Positions 43,399 to 52,432 of a DNA stretch of 64,000 bases are shown here, in pieces. The notes beneath the pieces were generated by a model that did no database searches, had not been told where the DNA came from, and worked only from the letters and a program-made list of their open reading frames with translations. The stretch's first letter is position 1. The number at the start of each line of letters is the position of its first letter. The translations under genes and the position numbers were made by a program. The DNA is from Chryseobacterium soldanellicola (GTDB lineage Bacteria > Bacteroidota > Bacteroidia > Flavobacteriales > Weeksellaceae): NCBI RefSeq assembly GCF_900100115.1, contig NZ_FNKL01000003.1:558001-622000 (forward strand), read 5' to 3'.

Positions 43399-44628
43399 TT
43401 ATTTTTTAGGATTTATTTTTAATTTATTCATGATAATGGCCGAAACGATCAACAATGAAAGTGGAATTAATGAAAGGTAAAACGCCTGCTGACCACTGAA
43501 TTCCTGGAACACAAAACCGGTGATTATTGATCCGATCGTCCCTCCGATTGCTGAGAAAACCACAATTAAACCGGACATTGCACTGTGCAGATATTTCGGG
43601 ATTGAAGCTAAAATTACAGAGTTGATACTTGGATAAATCGGAGCCAGCAAACCGCCCATTAACGGAAATAAATACACCACGAGCGGCGCGTTGAACCAAT
43701 TTGTGCCTGTATTAATCTGAATATCATGCGTTAAAGGCAAAACCAGCAGAATACTGACCGCGAAGCCAACCACACAAAAGGAAACCACGTAAATCCAGCT
43801 GAATTTTTTCGAAAAAAATCCTGATAAAAATCGTCCTAATGCAAATGCTCCCGCTAAAACCGCTCCCGCCTGAATACTCATCGAGGTCGGAACTTTTAAA
43901 ATCTCTTTATAAAAAGTTGGTGTCCAGGTCTGGAAACTCTGCTCGACCAACACAAAAAGAAAAGCGCATAATAAAAAGAAAAGCACTTTTTTATAGCTGA
44001 ATAAGCTTGCACTGTTTCTTAAATCTCCAAGCAAATCTGTTTTCTCAGTTTTCGCTTCGTGCTCATCTAATTTTGAAAAGAATAAGAACAAAAATGACAG
44101 TGCTGAAAGGATTCCCAACACCCAATATACATTCAGCCAATGGGTCGATCTGGGATTGTGGTCATCAATAAATAAGCTGAATAAAACATTTCCCATTAAT
44201 ACGCCGATCATGAAAAATCCTTCCAGATAACCCATAAAACTTGAATGCTCTTTATCCGTATTCGTCACCAATCCGATGGAGGTGAAAACTGAAATTTTAA
44301 TTAAAGCAAAAGAAATCCCGACAATTGTAAATAACAGTTTGAAAAACCAAAATTCATTCGCAAAAGGCATTACAAAACACATACAGCTCACCAGAAACAA
44401 AGCAATCAACATTGATTTTTTGATGCCGATTTTCGGTAAAAATGATGCCAGAATAAATGAGCAAATGGCAATCGGAAGATCTTTAAAACCTTCCAGGACG
44501 CTTGCAGAAGATTTCGAAATGCCGAAATTCTGCTGCATTTGTAAAATTACCGTTCCTACAGAATTCAAAAGAATTGCAAAAACGAAATAATTTAAAAATA
44601 AAACTGCCTTTATGTTGAAATTTTTCAT
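43399..44628 (-). CDS. MFS transporter, probably for trehalose
   Basis: A 409-residue major facilitator protein with about 12 transmembrane helices, the centre being marked by a charged loop (FSKLDEHEAKTEKTD, about 205). No specific sugar motif is recognisable. The assignment to trehalose rests on the operon: it is the first gene, followed two bases later by treF and then by the TonB receptor, with an AraC regulator divergent upstream. Confidence 0.85.
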   Translation of the reverse strand: MKNFNIKAVLFLNYFVFAILLNSVGTVILQMQQNFGISKSSASVLEGFKDLPIAICSFILASFLPKIGIKKSMLIALFLVSCMCFVMPFANEFWFFKLLFTIVGISFALIKISVFTSIGLVTNTDKEHSSFMGYLEGFFMIGVLMGNVLFSLFIDDHNPRSTHWLNVYWVLGILSALSFLFLFFSKLDEHEAKTEKTDLLGDLRNSASLFSYKKVLFFLLCAFLFVLVEQSFQTWTPTFYKEILKVPTSMSIQAGAVLAGAFALGRFLSGFFSKKFSWIYVVSFCVVGFAVSILLVLPLTHDIQINTGTNWFNAPLVVYLFPLMGGLLAPIYPSINSVILASIPKYLHSAMSGLIVVFSAIGGTIGSIITGFVFQEFSGQQAFYLSLIPLSLLIVSAIIMNKLKINPKK

Positions 44629-44646
44629 TAAATAATTTCTTGTTGG

Positions 44647-44728
44647 CTAAGATAGAAGCATTTGAGTTAACAATAATTTAACACAGTAAATGAATATTTG
44701 AACTATATTAATATAATTATTATTTTAG
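44647..44728. promoter_or_regulatory. Divergent promoters of the trehalose locus
   Basis: For the operon (minus strand): TTG (44673-44671), 16-base spacer, TATCTTAG (44654-44647), one mismatch to TAnnTTTG. For the regulator (plus): TTG (44698-44700), 20-base spacer, TATTTTAG (44721-44728), one mismatch. Between them TTAACA occurs twice (TTAACAATAATTTAACA), a possible AraC-type direct repeat. Confidence 0.5.
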
Positions 44729-44750
44729 TCAACAAAATACGATTAACTGA

Positions 44751-45650
44751 ATGAAAGTTACCTTTGAACGGGTAATCCCCGATGAAAAGAGCTCTTTTCG
44801 CACGATTCACAACAATTCTCCCATTTCAGAATTCAAATGGGAATATCATTATCATCCCGAAATTGAGCTTGTGTGCGTCATTTCCGGGAGCGGAACACGC
44901 CATGTCGGCTACCATAAAAGCAATTACACGAATGGTGATCTGGTATTGATAGGATCTAATATTCCGCATTCCGGGTTTGGATTGAATTCTATTGATCCAC
45001 ACGAGGAAATTGTGCTGCAGTTTAAAGAAGAAATCCTGCAGTTTCCGCAACAGGAAGTTGAAGCGAGATCGATTAAAAATCTGCTGGAACTTTCAAAATA
45101 TGGACTTCAATTTCATCCTAAAATTAAAAAAGCGATGCTTCCAAGACTGAAATTACTGCTGGAATCGGAAGGATACAAAAGATATCTGATCTTATTGGAA
45201 ATTTTGTTTGAACTTTCAAAATGTACCGATTATGAGCTTTTAAACAAAGAAATCATGCCGTACACGATTATTTCAAAAAATAAAACCCGTCTGGAAAATA
45301 TTTTCACCTACGTTGAGCATCATTACGACAAGGAAATTAATATTGAAGATGTTGCCCAACTGGCCAATCTTACATTGCCTGCTTTCTGTAATTTTTTCAA
45401 AAAAGCGACACAGATTACGTTTACAGAATTTGTGAACAGGTATCGCATCAATAAAGCCTGCCTGTTGATGGCACAGGATAAAAGCATCTCAGAATGCAGC
45501 TATAGCTGCGGTTTTAACAATGTAACTTATTTTAATAGGATGTTTAAAAAATATACGGAGAAAACGCCTTCGGAATTTATTAAAAACTTTTCGCATAATA
45601 AAGTGAATGTGGATTTGAAGGTTGAAGCTAAGGTTAAGGCTCAGTTTTAA
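44751..45650 (+). CDS. AraC family regulator of the trehalose locus
   Basis: A 299-residue regulator: an N-terminal cupin sensing domain (about 25-110, WEYHYHPEIELVCVISGSGTRHVG) and a C-terminal double helix-turn-helix (about 195-290, INIEDVAQLANLTLPAFCNFFKKAT, then SISECSYSCGFNNVTYFNRMFKKYTEKTPSEF). Divergent to the transporter-trehalase-receptor operon with 122 bases between starts, the usual position of a local activator. The inducer is inferred to be a sugar. Confidence 0.92.
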   Translation: MKVTFERVIPDEKSSFRTIHNNSPISEFKWEYHYHPEIELVCVISGSGTRHVGYHKSNYTNGDLVLIGSNIPHSGFGLNSIDPHEEIVLQFKEEILQFPQQEVEARSIKNLLELSKYGLQFHPKIKKAMLPRLKLLLESEGYKRYLILLEILFELSKCTDYELLNKEIMPYTIISKNKTRLENIFTYVEHHYDKEINIEDVAQLANLTLPAFCNFFKKATQITFTEFVNRYRINKACLLMAQDKSISECSYSCGFNNVTYFNRMFKKYTEKTPSEFIKNFSHNKVNVDLKVEAKVKAQF

Positions 45651-45679
45651 AATTAAATCGCTCGTAGATAGCACAGATT

Positions 45680-45843
45680 TTTTTAACGCAAAGTTTTATT
45701 TTTTACACCCTTTTACTCTAAATGAGCAAAGATTGAATCAACAAGTTGATTTGATGAAGCTAGACATACGCTTCGCGAAGCAAATTTATTGCCTTTGCCT
45801 TCTCAAAATAAACATACAGCTTTAATTCTTTGCGTTTAAAAAT
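45680..45843. repeat. GCAAAG-type inverted repeat
   Basis: TTTTTAACGCAAAG at the left end and CTTTGCGTTTAAAAA at the right end are reverse complements with a one-base bulge. The interior holds further GCAAAG/CTTTGC copies and a CGCTTCGCGAAGC hairpin. It accounts for most of the 305-base gap after the AraC gene; a decayed relative is at 55200-55390. Confidence 0.65.
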
Positions 45844-45874
45844 TATACACATCAAGATTAAATATTAGAAAACA

Positions 45875-45899
45875 AAAAAGCCGTCCCAAAGAACAGCTT
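45875..45899 (-). terminator. Terminator of the thioredoxin-like gene
   Basis: On the minus strand, AAGCTGTTC pairs with GGACGGCTT (two G-U pairs) across a four-base loop, followed by six T residues. Confidence 0.75.
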
Positions 45900-45955
45900 A
45901 TATATTATCAAATTGCAAAGCTATCAATCGGCAACCCGCAACCATCACCCTAAAA

Positions 45956-46510
45956 TTATTTCCATTTAATATTACAACCCATGCTCGGTCTTTGAATTTC
46001 TTCCTGCGGCTCGCCCAGCAAAAGGTTTTCAAAAGCGATAATTAAATCTTCACCTGTAACATCCTTATGATTTCCGGGTCTTGAATCATCCATCTGCCCT
46101 CTGTAAATAAGGTCTAATTTTTCATCAAAGAAGAAAAAATCAGGTGTACAAGCTGCGTCATAAGCTTTTGCGATGGCCTGGCTTTCATCATATAAATAAG
46201 GAAAATCAAATTTCCTTTCAATTTGGAATTCAATCATTTTTTCCGGCGAATCAGCAGGATATTTTTCTACGTCATTCGAGTTTATCGCAATAAATTCTAT
46301 CCCTCTTTCATTATAATCTTCATATAATTCTTGTAATTTATCTATTACATGAAGAACGAACGGACAATGATTGCACATAAAGATCACCAAGGTGCCTTTT
46401 TCTCCTTTCAGATCGTCCAATGACTGAATTTCGTTACTTTTTGATGGGTTGGGGAGCTCAAAAAACGGTGCTTTTGTACCCAATGCTAACATATTTGAGG
46501 GAGTATTCAT
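45956..46510 (-). CDS. Thioredoxin-fold AhpC/TSA-like protein
   Basis: A 184-residue thioredoxin-like protein with the redox motif CNHCPF and the AhpC/TSA core LGTKAPFFELPN...LKGEKGTLVIFM. It has no export signal, so it acts in the cytoplasm as a reductase or peroxidase-like enzyme of unknown substrate. The 3' part carries CTPDFFFFDEKLDLIYRGQMDD, the usual cis-Pro and following strand. Single-gene unit with its own terminator. Confidence 0.88.
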   Translation of the reverse strand: MNTPSNMLALGTKAPFFELPNPSKSNEIQSLDDLKGEKGTLVIFMCNHCPFVLHVIDKLQELYEDYNERGIEFIAINSNDVEKYPADSPEKMIEFQIERKFDFPYLYDESQAIAKAYDAACTPDFFFFDEKLDLIYRGQMDDSRPGNHKDVTGEDLIIAFENLLLGEPQEEIQRPSMGCNIKWK

Positions 46511-46752
46511 ATCTTTTTATTTGTACACAAAGATAAAAATTTCTTTTGGTAATATGATAAGGAACCTTTAGCAGAAAGGGAAGGTTATATATTTAAAAAA
46601 ATAAATATCTCATAATTGAAATAGACTATTGGACACATAAATTTTTACAATAATTAAAAAATAATCACTCTAAACTCCCATTCTTACGGCATTCAGCTTG
46701 CCTATAACAGTTCGCTAACGTCTTTAGATAACAGTTAAAGTTTATAATTTGT

Positions 46753-46797
46753 TTGGAAGTTATACGTAAAAGTTTGTAGTTTTGCTAACACTGTTAG
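46753..46797 (+). promoter_or_regulatory. tetR promoter with overlapping operator
   Basis: TTG (46753-46755), a 21-base spacer and TAGTTTTG (46777-46784) form a consensus promoter. The palindrome CTAACACTGTTAG (46785-46797) starts right after the -7 box and covers the predicted start of transcription. The same palindrome recurs three times downstream of the gene, suggesting autorepression. Confidence 0.75.
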
Positions 46798-46809
46798 TAA
46801 ATAAAAATC

Positions 46810-47406
46810 ATGGGCTTACATGAACGTCGTCAAAGAGAAAAAGAATCAATACGCGCCAATATTTTGGATGCCGCTTTCTCCTTGGCTAAAACGGAAGGTT
46901 GGGCTTCGCTTTCTATTCGTAAAATAGCAGATGCTATTGAGTATAGTGCACCGGTTGTTTACGACTATTTTGAAAATAAGGAAGCTATTTTGTATGAAAT
47001 TTCTTTGAACGGTTTCCATTGCCTGCATATAGAATTACTAAAAGCACAAAGAAAATTTGAAACTCCGGAAGAGCAGCTGACTGCAATTGTTGAAGCCTAC
47101 TGGAAATTTGCTTTTAAAAATAAAGAATATTATCAGCTAATGTTCGGGCTCGGAATGCAGTGCAGCGGAAAAGGAATGATGAAAGAAGAATTTTCTTCAT
47201 TTCAAGATATGTTGTACGATTGTACATACGAAATTATTAAGAAAAACGGATCAAATCCGGCTAACGCCTGTCATATGTCTCACGCCCTGTTCTCGGCGGT
47301 ACATGGGTTGATCTCAATTATGATGATGCGTAACGACGATATTCCTTCTACGATGAACAAAACGACTTTGGACGAAACGGTTTCTGCTTTTGTTAAGTCT
47401 TTGTAA
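46810..47406 (+). CDS. TetR family repressor of the RND efflux operon
   Basis: A 198-residue TetR regulator. The N-terminal helix-turn-helix is clear (LSIRKIADAIEYSAPVVYDYFENKEAIL, in the first ~60 residues), followed by an all-helical ligand-binding domain with a TetR_C-like YYQLMFGLGMQCSGKG segment. It is immediately upstream of an RND pump, and copies of one palindrome flank the gene, so it is expected to repress itself and the pump and to be released by pump substrates. Confidence 0.92.
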   Translation: MGLHERRQREKESIRANILDAAFSLAKTEGWASLSIRKIADAIEYSAPVVYDYFENKEAILYEISLNGFHCLHIELLKAQRKFETPEEQLTAIVEAYWKFAFKNKEYYQLMFGLGMQCSGKGMMKEEFSSFQDMLYDCTYEIIKKNGSNPANACHMSHALFSAVHGLISIMMMRNDDIPSTMNKTTLDETVSAFVKSL

Positions 47407-47425
47407 ATTTTTTTTGAACTAAAAA

Positions 47426-47438
47426 TTAACACCGTTAG
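47426..47438. promoter_or_regulatory. TetR operator-like palindrome, site 2
   Basis: TTAACACCGTTAG followed by GAAAA. Compared with the site at 46785 (CTAACACTGTTAG), only the first base and one central base differ. It lies 20 bases past the tetR stop. Confidence 0.7.
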
Positions 47439-47498
47439 GAAAAGTAACATGGAATAATTAACACTATTCAATTTTTTTAAACTTAAAATAAACTTAAA

Positions 47499-47552
47499 AT
47501 GAAAACTGATCTTATAACAATAATTCTTGCCATTTTTTTTCCTTACCATTAA
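47499..47552 (+). other. Vestigial or leader ORF 1 (17 codons)
   Basis: ATG preceded by AACTTAAA, the same context as the adaptor gene start. The frame reads MKTDLITIILAIFFPYH and stops, looking like the beginning of a signal peptide. It lies between operator sites 2 and 3. A second, five-codon frame (MKMTI, 47621-47638) lies between sites 3 and 4. Whether either is translated cannot be told from sequence. Confidence 0.4.
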
Positions 47553-47561
47553 CAGCGTTAG
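47549..47561. promoter_or_regulatory. TetR operator-like palindrome, site 3
   Basis: TTAACAGCGTTAG followed by GAAAAATAACA, the same surroundings as site 2. It overlaps the stop codon of the 17-codon frame. Confidence 0.7.
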
Positions 47562-47676
47562 GAAAAATAACACCACACACCTCATTTATATTTAAAATCA
47601 ACATTAAAACAATAGCAATTATGAAAATGACGATTTAACTAATCATTAATAATTCTGGATTTTTTTGAACTTAACA

Positions 47677-47689
47677 TTAACACCGTTAG
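47677..47689. promoter_or_regulatory. TetR operator-like palindrome, site 4
   Basis: TTAACACCGTTAG followed by AAAAATTAACAG, 73 bases before the adaptor ATG. It is preceded by GGATTTTTTTGAACT-like sequence that also precedes site 2, so sites 2-4 belong to successive copies of a ~125-bp unit. The 355-base gap from tetR to the adaptor gene consists of these units. Confidence 0.75.
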
Positions 47690-47761
47690 AAAAATTAACA
47701 GAATAATAAAGAAAAACAATCACATTTAATTCAACACTTCATTAAAAAATTTAAACTTAAA

Positions 47762-48922
47762 ATGAAAATACCTGGAAAAACGAGGATCATCGTACTTATT
47801 GCTAGTATTATCCTTTTACAAAGTTGCAGTAAAGCCGCTGAAAATTCAAATCAAGCGCCACCTGCACCAGAGTTGCCCGTTTATACCGTTATCACCTCTC
47901 CTGCTACTGTTTATCAGGAATTCCCGACTGCTTTGGAAGGAAAAAACAATGTAGAAATCAGATCTCAGGTTGATGGATATTTAGATAAAATTTATGTAGA
48001 AGAAGGCGCTTACGTAAGAGCCGGACAACCTTTATTTAAAATTGACTCAAGAGCTTACGGCGAACAAATGAATATGGCTCAGGCTAATTTACAAGTTGCC
48101 AATGCCAATATTCAAAAAGCTAAAGTAGAAGTTGACAGACTTCAGCCTTTGGTAGCCGCAAAAGTAGTTTCTGATGTACAACTGAGAACTGCAAAAGCCA
48201 ATTACGCAGCAGCCGTTGCAGCAGCATCACAGGCTAAAGCTTCAGTAGGCGGCGCAAAGATTAACGTAGGATTTACGACAATCACTGCACCGGTAAGTGG
48301 TTATATCGGAAGAATACCTTATAAAAAAGGTAGCTTAATTTCAAGAACAGACCCTAGTCCATTGACTTTATTGTCTGATATCAGTGAAATTTATGCGTAT
48401 TTCTCTTTAAGCGAACTGGATTTTATTGCTTTTCAGAATAAATATCCCGGAGCAACTTTAAATGAGAAACTGAAAAATATGCCAATGGTAGATTTGGTTA
48501 TCGCAGACAACAGCACCTATCCTCAAAAAGGAAAGATGAGCATTGTTGATGGCCAGTTTGACAAAAGCACAGGAGCAATAAGCGTTCGCGCCGTGTTCCC
48601 GAATGCAAACGGAACGCTGAGAACAGGAAATACGGGTAGAGTCCGTATGCCTCAGCTATTTACCAATACGCTTGTTATTCCTCAGGAATCAACCTTTGAA
48701 ATACAAGACAAAACTTACGTTTATGTAGTCGGAAAGGATAAAAAAGTAACCGGAAAACCTGTAACGATCTCAGGAAAAACAGACAGCTATTACTTCATTT
48801 CAGAAGGTCTTTCTGTGGGAGATAAAATCGTATTTACAGGAATCGGAACATTGAAAGACGGTGTTGCCATTCAGCCAAAAGTTATTTCTTCTGATAGCTT
48901 GCTTAAAGCAAAACCTTTGTAA
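47762..48922 (+). CDS. RND efflux periplasmic adaptor (membrane fusion protein)
   Basis: A 386-residue AcrA/MexA-type adaptor. Lipoprotein signal with Cys22 (ILLQSC). The lipoyl half-motifs flank a helical hairpin (NNVEIRSQVDGYLDKIYVEEGAYVRAGQPLFKID in two parts; ITAPVSGYIGRIPYKKGSLIS), then beta-barrel and membrane-proximal domains (GNTGRVRMPQLF). It links the inner-membrane pump and outer-membrane channel that follow. 166 bases separate it from the pump gene. Confidence 0.94.
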   Translation: MKIPGKTRIIVLIASIILLQSCSKAAENSNQAPPAPELPVYTVITSPATVYQEFPTALEGKNNVEIRSQVDGYLDKIYVEEGAYVRAGQPLFKIDSRAYGEQMNMAQANLQVANANIQKAKVEVDRLQPLVAAKVVSDVQLRTAKANYAAAVAAASQAKASVGGAKINVGFTTITAPVSGYIGRIPYKKGSLISRTDPSPLTLLSDISEIYAYFSLSELDFIAFQNKYPGATLNEKLKNMPMVDLVIADNSTYPQKGKMSIVDGQFDKSTGAISVRAVFPNANGTLRTGNTGRVRMPQLFTNTLVIPQESTFEIQDKTYVYVVGKDKKVTGKPVTISGKTDSYYFISEGLSVGDKIVFTGIGTLKDGVAIQPKVISSDSLLKAKPL

Positions 48923-49089
48923 ACGATCCTTTCAGGACAATTTATAAGAACAGTTTAAACTTTTTTAACCACAAAAGATTTTAATCATTGAGATAATAAG
49001 AACACATAAGCTTTTTATTAAACTAAAGCAACTTAAGTGTTTAAAATTCAGGTTAAAAAGTTTAAGCAACATTAAAAAATAAACTTCTT

Positions 49090-52000
49090 ATGTTAAAACA
49101 ATTTATAGAAAGACCGGTACTTTCAACGGTCATCTCCATCATACTCTTACTCTTGGGAGCACTGTCGGTTTTCAATCTTCCGATTACCCTGTTTCCGGAT
49201 ATTGCGCCACCAAGCGTACAGGTGACGGCATTTTATCCGGGTGCGAATGCGGAAGTTGTGGCTCGTTCGGTTGCCGTTCCAATTGAAGAGGCGGTGAATG
49301 GTGTTGAGAATATGACTTACATGACGTCAAACTCAAGTAATGACGGTACAATGACTCTGAGCGTATTCTTTAAACAAGGTTCAGATGCAGATAATGCAGC
49401 CGTAAACGTTCAAAACCGTGTATCAAAAGCGATGAGCCAGCTTCCTCAGGAAGTTGTACAGGCGGGAATCTCGACACAGAAAGTTCAGAACAGTATGATT
49501 ATGTTTATGGGACTTTCGAGTGATGATCCTAAACAATACGATGAGCTTTTCCTCCAAAACTACCTTAAGATCAACATCATTCCGCAGATACAGCGTATTC
49601 CGGGTGTTGCTCAGGCTCAAGTGTTCGGAACGAGAGATTATTCAATGAGAATCTGGTTAAAGCCAGACAGATTAGCAGCCAACAATCTTTCTCCACAGGA
49701 AGTGATGACAGCTATTAAAGATCACAACCTTGAAGCTGCTCCGGGACGTCTTGGGCAGGGAAGTAAGGAAACTTACGAATACATCCTTAAATATAAAGGT
49801 AAATTAAATAAAAACGAAGACTACGAAAATATTGCTATTAAAGCCAATAATGACGGTTCATTTTTAAGATTAAAAGATGTAGCAAGAGTAGAATTCGGTT
49901 CATATACATATACAGCAGCTAATAGAGTTGATGGTAAGCCTGTAGCAGGTTTTGCGATCCTTCAAACTGCAGGTTCCAATGCGAACGAGATCTTGACAGA
50001 AATTGAAAAACAGGTAGATCAGTTTTCGACAACGCTTCCAAAAGGAGTAAAACCGATCATCATGTATAACTCTAAAGACTTCCTTGATGCCTCAATTCAT
50101 CAGGTGGTAGAAACTTTAGTGATTGCATTTGTTCTGGTATTTATTGTAGTATTTATTTTCCTTCAGGATTTCAGATCTACCTTAATTCCAGCGATTGCGG
50201 TTCCGGTAGCGATTATCGGTACGTTTTTCTTCCTTCAGTTATTTGGTTTCAGCATCAATATGTTGACCTTGTTTGCATTGGTTCTTGCAATTGGTATTGT
50301 GGTGGATGACGCGATTGTCGTCGTCGAAGCCGTCCATTCCAAGATGGAACATACGGGAATGCCTGTAGAACAAGCTACAACAAGCTCAATGAGTGAAATT
50401 TCCGGTGCGATCATTTCCATTACATTGGTGATGTGTGCCGTGTTTATTCCGGTTGGCTTCATGCAGGGTCCTGCGGGAGTTTTCTACAGACAGTTTGCCT
50501 TTACATTAGTAATTGCGATCATGATTTCAGCGGTAAACGCTTTAACATTAAGTCCTGCTCTCTGTGCATTATTATTAAATGATCCTCAGGGAGAACATGG
50601 AGATCACGGTCATAAAAAAGGTTTTGGAGCGAAGTTTTTCAACGCGTTCAACGTAGCCTTTAATAATATGACTAAAAAATATATTTACAGCCTTAAATTT
50701 TTAATTAAAAACAAATGGGTAGCTATCGCAGGTTTAGCTTTAATCACCGGAGCAAGTGTTTTCTTAATTAAAAAAGCTCCGTCAGGATTTATTCCTACAG
50801 AGGATCAAGGTTTCGTTTTATATGCGGTAAATACACCTCCGGGAAGTTCATTAGACAGAACTCACAGAGCGACAGAACAAATCGATAAGATTGTAAATGG
50901 TGAAAAAGCAACCAACCACCTTTGGGTAGCCGATGGTCTGAATTTCATCAGTAATGCCAACGCGTCTCCATATTCTGCAGGTTTCATTAAGCTTAAAGAT
51001 TATGACAAACGTGGCGAAATGAAAGATCCAGATCAAATTGCAGCCACCTTAACAGGAAAAGTAGCACAAGTGAAAGATGCCAGCGCATTCTTCTTCAACT
51101 TCCCTACGGTACAAGGTTTTGGTAACGTTTCCGGTTTTGAATTTATGCTTCAGGATAAAACCAGCGGTTCGTTTGAGCAATTGGGAACAACAACTCAGGC
51201 ATTTATCGGAGAATTGATGAAACGTCCTGAAATTGCATTTGCCTTTACAACTTATGCCGCAGGAAACCCGCAATATACGATCGATGTAGATTCAGATAAA
51301 GCAAATCAGCTGGGAGTTTCTGTGACAGAATTAATGCAGACGATGCAAATTTATTACGGAAGTAGCTTCGTTTCAGATTTCAACAGATTTGGGAAATATT
51401 ACAGAGTAATGGCTCAGGCAGATGTTCCTTATCGTACGGATGCCAATTCTCTGGAAGGGATTTATGTTAAAAATAAATCAGGTGAAATGGTTCCTGTAAA
51501 GACTTTAGTGACTTTAAAAAGAACTTTCGGACCTGAAACTGTAACAAGAAATAACTTATTCAACGCCGTGACCATTAACGGAACTCCGAAACCTGGTTAC
51601 AGTACAGGAGACGCCATTAAAGCGGTAGAAGAAGTTGCTCAAAAATCACTTCCGAGAGGTTACGGTTATGAATGGACAGGTATTACCCGTGAAGAGATCA
51701 AAACAAGCGGACAGACAGCTTTTGTTTTCATGTTGAGTATCTTATTCGTGTATTTCTTACTGGCAGCTCAGTATGAAAGTTATATTCTTCCGTTTGCCGT
51801 TATTTTAACGATTCCTACAGGAGTTTTCGGGGTATTTGCATTCACAGGACTGGCTGGAATTGATAATAATATTTACGTTCAGGTTGGATTAATCATGCTC
51901 GTCGGATTATTAGCGAAGAACGCCATCTTGATTGTAGAATTTGCCGTACAAAGAAGAAAAGCAGGAAAAACATTAATTGAATCTGCACTTCAGGCTTCAA

Positions 52001-52272
52001 GATTACGTTTAAGACCAATTTTGATGACATCATTTGCCTTCATCATTGGTATGCTTCCGCTAGTTTGGTCACAAGGTGCAGCAGCAAAAGGTAACCACTC
52101 GATCGGCATAAGTACCGTTGGAGGAATGTTTACAGGAGTTGTATTAGGAATTTTCATTATTCCGGTAATGTATGTGATCTTCCAGTATTTACACGAAAAA
52201 ATGCCTAGCAGAAAAAACAAAAGATTGCTTAAGCAAAAACAGCAAGACGAGCTTTTAGCAACTGCTCATTAA
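49090..52272 (+). CDS. RND efflux pump, HAE1 family
   Basis: A 1,060-residue AcrB-like proton-driven multidrug transporter. The two-fold repeat of helices and periplasmic porter loops is evident: MLKQFIERPVLSTVISIILLL at the start, a TM4 with the proton-relay Asp pair (VDDAIVVVEAVHSKME), and the second-half TM10 region (LVGLLAKNAILIVEFAVQ) with the conserved Lys. Substrates cannot be read from sequence; multidrug or solvent export is typical. Central gene of the adaptor-pump-channel operon under TetR-type control. Confidence 0.95.
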   Translation: MLKQFIERPVLSTVISIILLLLGALSVFNLPITLFPDIAPPSVQVTAFYPGANAEVVARSVAVPIEEAVNGVENMTYMTSNSSNDGTMTLSVFFKQGSDADNAAVNVQNRVSKAMSQLPQEVVQAGISTQKVQNSMIMFMGLSSDDPKQYDELFLQNYLKINIIPQIQRIPGVAQAQVFGTRDYSMRIWLKPDRLAANNLSPQEVMTAIKDHNLEAAPGRLGQGSKETYEYILKYKGKLNKNEDYENIAIKANNDGSFLRLKDVARVEFGSYTYTAANRVDGKPVAGFAILQTAGSNANEILTEIEKQVDQFSTTLPKGVKPIIMYNSKDFLDASIHQVVETLVIAFVLVFIVVFIFLQDFRSTLIPAIAVPVAIIGTFFFLQLFGFSINMLTLFALVLAIGIVVDDAIVVVEAVHSKMEHTGMPVEQATTSSMSEISGAIISITLVMCAVFIPVGFMQGPAGVFYRQFAFTLVIAIMISAVNALTLSPALCALLLNDPQGEHGDHGHKKGFGAKFFNAFNVAFNNMTKKYIYSLKFLIKNKWVAIAGLALITGASVFLIKKAPSGFIPTEDQGFVLYAVNTPPGSSLDRTHRATEQIDKIVNGEKATNHLWVADGLNFISNANASPYSAGFIKLKDYDKRGEMKDPDQIAATLTGKVAQVKDASAFFFNFPTVQGFGNVSGFEFMLQDKTSGSFEQLGTTTQAFIGELMKRPEIAFAFTTYAAGNPQYTIDVDSDKANQLGVSVTELMQTMQIYYGSSFVSDFNRFGKYYRVMAQADVPYRTDANSLEGIYVKNKSGEMVPVKTLVTLKRTFGPETVTRNNLFNAVTINGTPKPGYSTGDAIKAVEEVAQKSLPRGYGYEWTGITREEIKTSGQTAFVFMLSILFVYFLLAAQYESYILPFAVILTIPTGVFGVFAFTGLAGIDNNIYVQVGLIMLVGLLAKNAILIVEFAVQRRKAGKTLIESALQASRLRLRPILMTSFAFIIGMLPLVWSQGAAAKGNHSIGISTVGGMFTGVVLGIFIIPVMYVIFQYLHEKMPSRKNKRLLKQKQQDELLATAH

Positions 52273-52432
52273 TAAAAAAATGATATGCAGAACTTTGAGA
52301 TAAAAAAAATAGAGAAGCAACTATTCAAACTAATATTATAAAAAGCAAAGTATTTTCTCCTACTAAAGACTTCTTTGCATAAAACAAAAACCTCTCAAAG
52401 TTTTGTATTCAATTAAAAGTTATTAAAAAACT

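Noticed and set aside
45622..45825. 67-residue frame after the AraC gene
   Set aside because: Lies in the GCAAAG-type repeat and overlaps the end of the regulator gene out of frame.
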